The notes below the pieces were generated by a model, which was given only the letters and a program-made list of their open reading frames with translations, was not told the origin of the DNA and searched no databases. This document shows, in pieces, positions 1 through 14,482 of a stretch of DNA of 64,000 nucleotides. This DNA comes from Bugula neritina (Eukaryota; Bryozoa; Gymnolaemata; Cheilostomatida; Bugulidae): the NCBI GenBank assembly GCA_964035545.1, contig OZ037773.1:5596251-5660250 (forward strand), in the 5' to 3' direction. Both the position numbers and the translations under genes were made by a program. Within the stretch, counting starts at the first letter, position 1. Every line of letters begins with the position of its first letter.

Positions 1-593
1 ACCAGAATACTGGCATTTAAGGTAATTTATAAGCTTATAGTATAGTTGCCCTTAAAATTACAATAATTATCAGCCCACAACGTTTAACTACAAATACTTG
101 CTGATGCTTTGACAAAGTATATTACTGCTGTTAACAAGACACGTAGATCTAACTTTACTGTATTTTCTTGGTCACAAAACTTAGTTCACAAACCAGAAAA
201 AACTAATAGACTTATTTTAAAAACTTAGTGAAGTTTGACTATTAATATTGACTGTAATTATTATTGAGTTTTGTTATTTTATTCTAATAGATTGCTCACA
301 GGGAAAGCTGACAAAAGTATTAAGGCATAGAATAAACAATTGAGGGTTAAAGGTTTTTAAGTGTACAATAATGGAATAAAAAAAATAGAAAGCATTAGCA
401 ATACTCTCATTAGATTAATTTTTAACCAGCAATAGGTAAGAAATTAGGGTACTGCAAACTCAACATTAATATTATATTTTGTGTTAATGATTTTTTATCA
501 TATTTTATTTTCATTTAGCCAAATGCAATTAATGCTTGTAAAAAATTGGTAAACTTAGAAAAGATGTGTTGAATTTACTATTGTACTTTTTAG
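1..593. other. Intron sequence upstream of first visible P450 exon
   Basis: AT-rich sequence with no convincing exon. It ends in an acceptor at 592-593, so it is most likely intron of the P450 gene. Confidence 0.6.
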
Positions 594-3500
594 ATATCAG
601 CTGCGATTCTCCTAGGAGTGGAATGCTCAGCTGAGCACATGACCAAATTGATGTCTAACATAAACATTATGATAGCCAACTTATTCACTCTTGCTATAGA
701 TGTCCCTGGAACCGGGTATCACAAGGTAAATGTTTCAGTCAAACTGCAAGTCATAGTGATTGTGTGTCTATTAACAATTTACTATAGCAGTCACATATAA
801 TCAAACATTTAAAATTAAAATGCAAGTTATGCTAAGTAATTTTGAAATTTTGACCATGTTAAAGCATCCTAAATATTTCTCAACACCCACTCATTTTTTA
901 TTCAGTTTCATAAACACATATTTTAATCGCAAATGGATACTCTAGTTTTAAGACGACTTTAAAATAGGTGTGAGGTGCAGAGTGCAATGTTTTTATTTTA
1001 GGCACCACCCTGAATATAAACTAAATGTTAGGCTAGCGTTTATATTCCTAAATTCACAAAAAATTGACAAAATCGCAGTATGGTATTTTTCATTGCAAGA
1101 TTCAATTTACATAAAGCGCATGAATTAAAGGTGATAGTGTGGCCAAGTTAATAAAATGCTTCACACAATTAAGCAATAGATATTTAAAATATATACTGCA
1201 TTTTAAAATTTTGGCTAAAACTTTAGAAATATTTATATAAGCTTCATCATATTATATGTGTGTGCATAGATGCATAAAATTCTAAAAATATTAAGCTGGG
1301 TAACCAAAGTTCAAATATCTTCTGCATATCAGATCCAACAAACATAAATTTTTTAAAAGGTGGCCAAACTACGTTCTAACTATTAAATGCATTTATTATT
1401 AAGAGTACTCTGCTCTTTGTCATTTAAGCGCTATGCGTACTGTATGCACTAGACCAATTAATAATAATCGAAAAAAGTTCAGGTGAAGGCAAAATAGTGT
1501 CATCTTTCAGGAAACTGTTTAGGAAAAAAAGGCAAATTTGATATATTGCAGATTTGAATTTCCTCTACGAAGGAATTAAGTATATAAAAAGTTTGAGATC
1601 AGCTTTCAATAAGACTGTATGAAGTTTACTATTGTAATGATGAGCTTGTAAGTTCTATTGTGTAGTAGCTCTAGTATAAGAAAGAAAAGGATGCGTAAGT
1701 GTTAAATGTATGCCTGTTCATTAAATGCCATAGGTGCCTGGAAAATATTTTGTTAGGAGAGGAAGGGGTGTCATAGCAGGCCTTTGGTCAAGGTAACCAT
1801 AGCCTTAGGGTATGAGGTAACATCCTTACTAGCTTTGGCAACATCCAAAATGCTTGTTTTAAGCCTTACTTCATTTATCTTCATCTGTACTCGAAAGTTA
1901 TAAGATGGATGATGGTTATGACGGAAAAATGCATAAAGTTTAGAATGAGACCTTTAGAAAATGTACTGAACAGTGACAAATATATTTTACTTTCTTCTGA
2001 TTTCAGGCTATTGCTGCCAGAAAAGAAGTGCTTTCAATCATTCGAGAAATAATAAAAAAGAAAAGGACTTACGAGGAAAAAGGGGAGTGTTTAGACATCC
2101 TGTCACATTTGTTGGTACAATGTGAAAACGGCCACCTGACCCATGCTGAAGTAGAAGATGGCATCATCGAAAACTTTTTCTCTTCAGTAAACGGTGAGCG
2201 AAGCTTTTCTGTGTGTTGATTTGTAGACTGGGAGTATAGGAGGAGTATAGGAGTTGTCTAAACTTAGCTAGTCATTGTTACTATAGAATGGTAGTTGAAT
2301 GACAAAATAGCTTTTCATTTTTTAGTTTTATGGTTTATTTAAAGTTTGTCAAAAAGGATTTTGGAGTGTCTTTGAAAGGCTTTGAACGACTTTCAGTATT
2401 ATATAGCAGGATTATTGTATACTAAGAAAGGCTTTTAAAAAGGTGCTTATAGGACCTTTGCATGCCCTTAAAATTTAACAAAATAATAATCTTGAGCTCA
2501 TAATTTGTAATTTAAACATAAAAAGTTGGAAGACAATCCATCTTTTTGCTTGCAGACAGTTTTATATAAATTATATATTTTTTGTGTGTCAAATAAGGGG
2601 CATCGCTGTTACAGCTCCTGAATATGTAAATAGACCAGCTCTACAGTTTTTATTTATACCACATATTAGCATTTAACTATTTAGCTAGCGATATATAGTG
2701 TTTAGGTTCTATAAAACGTACCAGAGTTAGAACATATTATGTTTGAATAGAAAATAATACACATTATAAATACTTGTAATATCTGCTAAAAATATATAAA
2801 GTCTTCCATCACAAAGCATTTTCAGATATTTCATAAGTGTTTATTTTTGCCACAAAAATGTTTTAATTATCAACTATTTCAATCCAAACTTTAATAATTT
2901 TGTGAGATTTAAAAGTCTTGAATAATATTTTGTAAGAAAACTTGCGTGAACAGAGACTTAAATAGCAGTATATAATTATAAAGAGTTGTATGCTAGACTT
3001 GACAGGCAATACGCCACATTATATGATTAGTAGGCAATCCATAAATAAAAAAAAGGTTTTAATTTTGATGAGGAAAAAACAGTAGATTGCTAAATATCAC
3101 TTTTTTTAAAAATGTATCACCAATTTTAGCCAATTCTCAAGTGCATTGACCGAAAACTGTTGATCTTCGCAATATGAATATTTCTATATGCAATATCTAG
3201 GCACTGGCTACACATTCCTGCAGGTGCTTGCTAACCTCCGGCGCTTTAAAATGTTTTGTTATGTTGGCATATTAGGCATGATTGTTTGATAGCTTGACAA
3301 AATCTCCTAAAGCAGTTGCCAACACAGCTCTATTAGAATTATGTTTCGTGCACCTTGTGAATCTGTAGATCAGTGTATTTTGTTTGCCATTGTATACAAG
3401 TATTACATGTAAACTCTTTACTAATTCAGTTAAAGCATGGTGTTAATATATGGATTTCAATTGTTTGTTATGTTGACATGACATCAGCGGCCATTTTGAA

Positions 3501-6013
3501 ATGTAAATTACACAACAAGCTGTATTATTTATAGAACAATTTGCATACTATAGCATTACCTATATTTTAGTTTGTATATGACCATTACAGCCAAGCATTG
3601 GTGAAACAATCATATAAAATATATGCAAATTGGCTGAGGGTTGTGTCAACCCTTTCACTTATTTCAGGTGTTACAATGTGTGACAAAATTTTGTTGGTGT
3701 AGTAATGTGGGAGTCAGTGTTATTAATATAGGAGAAAGCGCTTTCGTCAGCGATACAGGCTTATGTAAAAGTGAATAATTATTAAATCAAACTTTTCTAC
3801 TAGACTTTCAATCAAAATTATTTGACGGACATGAGTTTTCTTGACGGAATAAATATTTCTGTTGGTTTATATATTTACTAAATATTTTGTTCACCTGAGT
3901 ACATAAATAGCATTTAGTAATTTTAAATTTAAGCATTATTTACTCTAAGAACAAGGAACCTGGTGGTTAGAACTAGTCTAATGGTTAGAACGCTGGTTTA
4001 ATAAACACGAGGTCAGTGGTTTGATGCTCAAGAAAGGTCATTACCGCAATAGAAAACAATTATCTAGCTTGTTTGAGAAAAAACTTTTTATCAGGAGTTC
4101 TTACAGAGATGGCAACTTTAAAAACAAGCGTAAATTCTGTTTACTCTGATAACTGAAAAGACTAACACGCTATGACCATGATAACTAACCATGCAGGCTA
4201 ACGTTAAATGGCACACATATAGAGGGTAGGCCTATATATTTGTATTGCAAGGCTATCATTTATTAAGTGAACTTTTTTTTATAATTGAACCATTGTTGTA
4301 TAAACAAGCAATAAAATACTGCCATGTTTAATTATTAGCATTAACCACTGAGTGCTTAAACTTTACTCGACCCTGATATTATTGTAATTAAGTCAAGACA
4401 AATGATATCCAAAGGTGAACTAAAATTTCTGGGGAATTTCAATCATGATTTTTTATGTTTAAATAGTTTTTTATAAGCAAAAAATAGATAATTAATTTCG
4501 GCTAGATTCTACAGCAGTCAAAGATTTCAGAACATTAGTTGTAGGAATATAACCTTGAAACTAGAAAAAGTAATTTCTATTAAAAATTCTTACACATTTT
4601 TTGACAGATTGATGTGCAATTTTCAAAATTTGCATCTTAATTCTGGTTTGAATGCCACATAATGCAAAACAAAACTTTACAATTAATGTGTTGGCATTGC
4701 CTATCTAAGTTATTTAAATCCGGCTCAGTCACGCATATTTTATTTGGTGTAACCAGCTATAAACTGACCTTGGAATGGTGAACCCATCAAATATGAATTA
4801 AGGGTGTGATAATTAAAATTTAAGCCAGTTTAATGACTTGTTGACCTTTTCACCTTTTGTAGGAATTCCTAGCCTCTGCTGTTCAACACTGGTTCACTTA
4901 GCTAAGAACCCTCAAGTCGTGGAGAAACTCCACCAAGAACTGAAGCAAGCTGAGTTGTTAGAAAGTGATGCAAGCCTTACGATGGATAATTTAAAGGAGT
5001 TGCCTTACCTCACCCAAGTGTGGAAAGAAATTATCAGAATCGCTGCACCATTTGGCGGCGGTTTTCGACGTGTCACGAAAACTTTTGAACTTGAGGTAGC
5101 AAATCACAATTAAAATTGTATTGTAATTTTTTTTTTCAAAGATAAAGAATAATTGTTTTATTTAATTTACTTACAGCAAGGGACACTTGTTTATGCTAAC
5201 CAAACATAAGTAACATGATCAATAGTCGATAATTGTAAGAAATTATGTAATATAATTATAGCGCTATTAAAAATTTAAGTATTCAACCAATGTTATCAAT
5301 ACTATTATAGTATTATAAGAATTTAAATATTTTTTTTTGTAAGTGGTAGTGTATATTATTATACGTATGTAGTTGCATATTACAGCAATTCTATCATAAT
5401 TATACTCTTATAACCGTATTGTACCAAGTAGGCTAGAACTTCTATTAAAGGAGTCATAAACTTTATGCGTTGTGGTATCAGTTTGTTACATTATGTACAA
5501 TTATAATTATATATAATATACGGGATAATATATGATATACAGCATAATATATTATAGTATCCAGGAAAATCTATATATAAATCGTATAGCCTGGGAGATA
5601 GATATAGTATATTCATTGCAAAAAACATCATAAATTAATATTATCATGGTTATAAATTACTTTTTATGTTTATCTAGGGCTATCAAATACCAGCTGGCTG
5701 GACAGTCATATACAGCATCAGGGATAACCACGAGGCAGAGGAAAACTTTGATTCACACGCTGACTTCAACCCTGACAGGTGGTGCAACAACAAGTCCGAC
5801 AAATCTTGGGTGCCTTACGGAGGCAAAGGTATCCGCTCCTGCATTGCTAGAAACTACGTCTCTGCATTCCTTGCACAGTTTGTCGCTCTGCTTGTCAAAA
5901 ATAGCAAATGGGAACTACACGAAGCTAATCCAGAGTTTACCAGATTCCCGGTATTGCTGCCAAACTCTCAGCTGCCAGTTGTGTTTCATCATAGAAAGGC
6001 GCAAAACTGCTAA
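594..6013 (+). CDS. Cytochrome P450 (CYP26/CYP120-like), 3' part, four exons
   Basis: Heme-thiolate monooxygenase-type protein; the N-terminal exons are off the left edge. Exons 594-725, 2007-2193, 4863-5095 and 5678-6013 join in phase 0, 1, 0 and give 295 residues ending at TAA 6011-6013. Visible P450 landmarks in order: a DVPGTGYHK segment, the I-helix region, LAKNPQVVEKLHQE (helix J), the K-helix ExxR as EIIR, a PERF-like FNPDRW, and the heme loop PYGGKGIRSCIA, in which Cys is the predicted iron ligand. The heme loop and the C-terminal tail resemble the CYP26/CYP120 group, so a retinoid-type substrate is possible but not shown. Odd: aligned without gaps from F to LAKNP, the I-helix AGx(E/D)T motif is replaced by SSVNG, so the usual O2-activation residues are missing. 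The last Gly of the heme motif is Ala. Polyadenylation signal follows at 6116. Confidence 0.9.
3975..4035 (+). mobile_element. Degenerate tRNA-derived SINE head in P450 intron
   Basis: Contains an A-box-like segment (TGGTTAGAACGC) and a decayed B box (GGTTTGATGC), separated by a TAATAAACACGAGGTCA stretch. The same arrangement occurs in the better-preserved copy at 61384, so the two look like one family. It lies in the 2.7-kb intron before the third visible P450 exon. Confidence 0.5.
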
Positions 6014-6115
6014 AGTAGCCACTCGTTTTTTTCATTGTTTTCAAACTTATTTATATAAATATTTATTTTGTTATTTGTTATCTTACCTACTTGTACACAA
6101 CTCTATATTTCTGTA

Positions 6116-6121
6116 AATAAA
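6116..6121 (+). terminator. Polyadenylation signal AATAAA of the P450 gene
   Basis: AATAAA about 100 bases after the P450 stop codon, in an AT-rich 3' UTR. Confidence 0.6.
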
Positions 6122-7569
6122 TACTTATACGTACATTATTGCAAAATTTATTCGCCATGTTATGAATACACATTGTACTAACATTGGCTGAAGAAATTGT
6201 TTATATTTATCAATACTTCCAATGATTGAATTTCTGTCAAATATACCTAGACAACTACTTTCAATAATTTGTTCACCTCAATCCACTTAGACCAGCAAGT
6301 CAAGATATTAAGTTGAAATTTATATTTCATAATACAGAACAGTGCAAGATAACACAAAATTATTTCTGTTTCAAAATTTGAATAGATAGCGGAGTAAGAT
6401 GCTATTGATAACACATCTAAAAGAAACATAGTACGATGAATGTAGAGAAGCAACCTCTGCACAAATATAAACTGAAATTCATCTGCAAGGTTAGTCTACA
6501 GAAACCTTGAAATTTGGAGTTAATCTCTCGTTACTATACTACACAATAAATAGACAACTCCCAAACCAGAGAAAGATGCTACAAGTTTACACCACAAGTT
6601 AATTTGTTATCATTTGTTTATGACACACTTTGAAGCTAAAGAATTACTGGACTGAATGACAAATAATATATGTTTCATAATATTTACAGGTAGTGCTACA
6701 CAAAAAAGGTTAAAAAAAGAAATTATATTAACTGCTGTTTAACTAGCTGTTGAATTCGTTTACACGGTAAACTGATGGGATTAAATCTGATTTAGCTTTA
6801 ATGTTACTAAACAGTTGTAACTGCAGCAGATTCAGTGCAGTGATGTTCCATTACAGGAGTCGAACTTGGCACCCACTTCAACTATGAGAACATTAGAAAT
6901 TTCACGTTATACTTTATTCCAGCCACATTACAAGGTCCATAGCCTAAGGTGCTAGCCTCAATTCTTCTCAAGTCGGTTGGGTGGCAGGCTGTCACCATCA
7001 TTCACTCGTTGAGACTGACACATCACTGTAGACTAGAAACCCATAGTCTTGGACTGGTGCATGTGTTCTCGTGAATTCATTCATGATAGGGCGACTTCTA
7101 CAATAAAATCATTTTTTCAAGACTGCGCTTTGTTTGGTGAAAGGCAAAACTTTCACAAGCAAAATTTATTTGCTAATAAATAAGATTTTTTCGACTGTCT
7201 AGATTGCGAGTTTATGGCATTTCCTAACCAAATAGAGTGATACAACATGCTGCTAGATTATTTTAATTTAGCACAACAGACTTATACACACTAACTTATC
7301 AACTGATGAACAAAAAGCAATAGTAAAAGTGGATGTAGACCCTCTTGCTACCCTCTCTAGAGTACTGCAGCTAGCGAGGGTCTCTGCTAATAGGGGCATG
7401 GGGTACAAACTGAAATAACTTGAGGTTTGGAGACACCTCTGGTAAGCTGATGGGGATGCTCAACTCATTTTAGTAGCATGAAGGTTGAAGACAAGTAAAT
7501 AACAGCATTAGAGAACAAGTTACAAACAATATTATTGATTATTGCAGCTGATTTGGATAGCGTGACTTG
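6122..7569. other. Convergent intergenic region between P450 and YY1
   Basis: No supported exon. It must contain the YY1 3' UTR (minus strand). Only short chance ORFs are seen. Confidence 0.5.
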
Positions 7570-10646
<3,077 letters not shown>

Positions 10647-10651
10647 TTTGG

Positions 10652-13174
10652 AACAAAGCGAAAGTGAATTTCCGGCATTTTTGCATCACGTGATCTTGTT
10701 TGACACAAATTAAATGTGGAGTTATCGGCTACTTATGCTATGGTTATGAGACGTACGAAAATAATAATAATATGATAATTTAATAGAAATTGCTTACGCG
10801 CAACAGACCATCTAAATTTCAGCCAATCAGAACCGTATACCACACAATGTTTCATCATTGTCAGACAACTTACCCATTCCATTGGAATAAAAATTTTAAA
10901 CCAGTAGCCTATTAATATTGGATCAATAAAATAATTCACTAAGGTATTATATATGTGATAACAGCTGATAATTCCTAAATTTAAGTATTATTAGCACTAT
11001 TATTAGGTAATATTTCTCCTGGGTATTTATATATCATAGAAACACTATATAACATATATTTAATAAGGGAATACACAAAATATAAATTAGTGAAGACAAA
11101 AGGAGATATAATTGCATATAAGCACCAACAGATTGAATATCTAATGAAGTTTTTTTTTTCAAGTTGAGCTGGTCTAAGGCATCTGCATATAGAAGGGGGG
11201 AGACTGTTGAATGTAGCATATTGGTGGAGTAGCAATTTTTTTGCATTTTTGGTAGGCTGTTTATTCTCATGGTATTTTAGTCAGAACAAACTATAGGTTA
11301 CTTGTTAAGTTTGTGTCAACAGAATTTGTTTGTGCTTTGGTTTTAGCTTAATCTCAGAAACTGTATGCTGTAATTGCTTTCTGGTAAGTGAAAATAACCT
11401 ATGTCCTATATAATAAACATGTTTTATAATGTTTACCAATAGGAAAGCTGAAACATATTATACGGCACAATATATTTTATGACATAACAATAATATATAA
11501 AAAATTATTTCAATGAATGGCTGGTATAGTTAGTTGGTAAAGACACTTCTACTTCATTATATAAAAAAAGTATTTAATAAAATTTGTGCATTCACTTGGT
11601 AGTTTGATATATTATATAGGATTTTATTTAAGCAGCTTTCTCACAAAGTACATAAAACCTAAGGCTTCACACTTTTGATTGGCTGAAATTTACGCGGTTT
11701 ATTAACTCGTCAACGCAACTAGCTCATTCTTTAGGGAGTTATCTCGCCAAGAATAGACTTCAGCGACGTCACTAAATATGACACTGCACTTCGGTAAAAA
11801 CACTGTGTATTTGACAAAAGAGTTTGGGGATGAGATAACCCTATAGATTTGATTTCCGAAACATCGGGTGAATCATGCTCATACTGATAATCATATTGAT
11901 AGTTTTCGTATGTCACTGGTCACTCTAGTCTGCAGTGTACTTCAACTTGTACTTGTAGGCAATGGCATTAACTTACCAACTGTACAGGTTTATCACGACT
12001 AACTGTTTTTTCTGATGATCATTTTGTGATGAACGATAATTATTGTAGTTATGCAGTGACAGTGTGACTGTCTTTTTTAGTTTTTAAAGTTAAAAATAAA
12101 CATAAACTGATAAAGTTAAACTAAAACTTAAAGGTTAAAGGTAACCTAACCTAAACCATAATCTTAAATCCTAATCATAATGATCATGATATTGATAATG
12201 ATAATCTTGTCAATGATAATCATAATGATAATTTACCTGGAGTTAAAGTTAATCTAAATCTTTGTAATACTAATTCAGTAATGGTAATTGTTTACTTCTA
12301 GTTCTAATTTAAAAGTAAATATTTGTGATTTTTCCAATTTTAGTTTCTCTAGGCTCTCGTAATATTAATTCAGTAATTGGTATTGACGTAGGCTTACTCT
12401 TACTCTTAGCCTTAACTGTAAGTGTTCTGTAAAACCAAAAGTAAGTCAAATGATAAGGAAATTGATAATGATAACATGAATCATAATGATTATCATTATC
12501 ATTATGGTAATATTAATATAAAACTGAATTAAAACATCATAAATGTTAAACTTAATACTAAGTCTAATAGTAGCCTAATACTAATAGCAATACTAATAGT
12601 AATAGTGATATTATTACTAATAGTAATAGTTATAATAATACCAATAGTAATAGTATTAGTAAATATATTTCTAATAGTAAGAGACAAGTCACAATAGTAG
12701 TAGTTATACTAATAGTAATACTTACAGTTATGTTGGTACTGTGATGGTCGCTAATGCTACTCAATCTCACACTCTGTACTTGCAGTCTCTGATATTCTAA
12801 TTCGGTATCATACTCATAGTCATACTAATCTTGTACTCATACTTTGTTAAACTTGGACTTTAACTCTAAGAATCGCTGGTAGTTCAGTATTGCTAAAATG
12901 CTATTATTATCATGACTATGAGTATGAGTACATGACTATATCTGAGTCATTTACAGGCTTGTCATCACTTAAGTTGCTTTTACTCTTAGACGCGAAGTTG
13001 AAATCACTGTAATCTCACACAGGCTCACTAACTTACACGTGCAGTATCATACTAATAATTATGACTATGAGCCATAGTGACAGTCAATAGTCATTTATTT
13101 TTCGTATTGATGTAATACTAATAATTTTCCAGTTATTTCAAACAATGTTCTCCTCTATGTATGAATAAAACGAA
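10652..13174. other. Divergent intergenic region between YY1 and ADAM10, proximal part
   Basis: No convincing exon. It should hold the YY1 promoter. CCAAT-type boxes occur in opposite orientation near 10813 and 11673 within a shared TAAATTTCAGCCAATCA block. From about 12130 to 12730 the sequence is low-complexity, built from GATAAT-, TAATCA- and AATAGT-like words. Confidence 0.45.
10687..10692. promoter_or_regulatory. E-box CACGTG upstream of YY1
   Basis: A palindromic ATCACGTGAT lies about 40 bp upstream of the YY1 start codon, suitable for a bHLH-zip factor. Position only; function not shown. Confidence 0.3.
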
Positions 13175-13177
13175 TTA

Positions 13178-13556
13178 AAGCCTGGCCTCACGATCGTAAG
13201 ACTTACACGAAATCGTGTGACGATTTTCGTGAGTTATCCTCTTGTTCTGACCAGTCACACACTCGTCCGATGAAACACATAATAAATAGTCTGTGAATGA
13301 GTCTTGCATGAGGTACAAACAGTAAAAAATTGCCAAATAGAGAAACATGGTAGAAATGAAATAATTACTGTTGCTAAAATTTTATTGACCAATCAAATGG
13401 TACTTTTCGTCGGTTGTGATTTTTCATCCATCGTCATCGTTGTGTACACCCAATGAAGACGATTTCGTTTGAATTCCCTCAGATTTTCTTGTACGAATGT
13501 TTTTTCGTGTCAAATAGACGATTTCGTGTGATTCTCACGATCGTGAGGCCAGGCCT
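13178..13556. mobile_element. Harbinger-like MITE with 20-bp TIRs and TTA target duplication
   Basis: A 379-bp non-coding element. The ends are A(A/G)GCCTGGCCTCACGATCGT in inverted orientation with one mismatch, flanked by TTA at 13175-13177 and 13557-13559. A 3-bp TTA target duplication with GGCC-rich termini is typical of PIF/Harbinger non-autonomous elements. Subterminal ACGATTTTCGTG-like motifs extend the fold-back. No transposase is present. Confidence 0.8.
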
Positions 13557-14400
13557 TTAGAGAATGAAATTTCTTGGTTCAAGTTTATATTACTATATGT
13601 AACCAGTTGATGGAAATTTTCAGTTCCTCATAGTTAAGTGAATCACCTATCATGGAGATTATAAAAAATATATTGTTGATAGAATTGTAGTTGTTATACC
13701 CACTCAGTTAGCACAATTAGTAGTTAGGTAATTGCGTTTTTCTTATTAATGTATATTTCTACTACTTAAATGTATTTTTGTTATTTATTCATTATATTAG
13801 TACAGCAATACTTGGTATTTTATGGAATTATAGTTTTCAAGCTACATTGAAACCAGCATTATTGTATTTCTGTGAAATATTTGATGCTCATGTGACTTCG
13901 TAGCAAAGTCTCTACAAAACTTTGGGTGAATTTACTTGCTATTTATCTTCTGAGACTTGAGTTTATTTTGCATGTTTCACATTTTGTGCTAAAATGTGTG
14001 AAGCTTTTGACTGATATATTCAAATGGGTTTTCTTTACTTAGTTTGCATAGCTAGTAACCCTGATTTTCGGTAAATTTTTGCCAAGAAAAATTAACTTTG
14101 TGTTCTTTGTCTAGATGTTACTACATACTAATTTTTTACAGTTTTTATAACATGTTGTGTTGTAATAAATGTGACCTTTTAAATCAGCCAAGCTGATTAG
14201 TTTTAAATCAAACACTAGAAATCACTGCAGCTTCAGAAAATATTCTGGAATATAATTCTAAAAGATACTGCAGTGTCTTTTATTCAGATTGATTTTTTAT
14301 ATCGTTGTACTATATTGATCAATTGGTATATTATTGATAGATTGATATATTATATTGATATTATATTTAAAGATCAAACTGAAACAGACTTTCTACTGAG

Positions 14401-14482
14401 ATGTTTCCCTTTAGGCACATCACGCTGTCTCTTACTACCATATATTTCCTAGTGCAAGTGTTTACCTCTAATGGTGCTATAG
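14401..14482 (+). CDS. ADAM10: ADAM10 exon 1, signal peptide
   Basis: ATG followed by a short basic start and a hydrophobic stretch ([13 protein letters not shown]), then a donor in phase 1. That phase matches the acceptor at 16080, giving a [11 protein letters not shown] junction. It is the only ATG exon I found that joins the prodomain in frame. The last bases and the donor are the first unit of the tandem array that follows. Confidence 0.7.

Noticed and set aside
6840-6990. Minus-strand SINE suggested by AGTTCGACTCC B-box-like motif
   Set aside because: The A-box-like segment is about 100 bp away, too far for a tRNA head, and no copy matches it.
10813-11690. Inverted 17-bp TAAATTTCAGCCAATCA pair considered as transposon ends
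   Set aside because: Similarity stops at 17 bp, with no target duplication; paired CCAAT-type boxes are as likely.
11731-11916. 61-aa minus-strand ORF beginning MTYENYQYDYQYEHD
   Set aside because: No domain, no splice partners and no homology I recognise; Tyr-rich composition may be chance.
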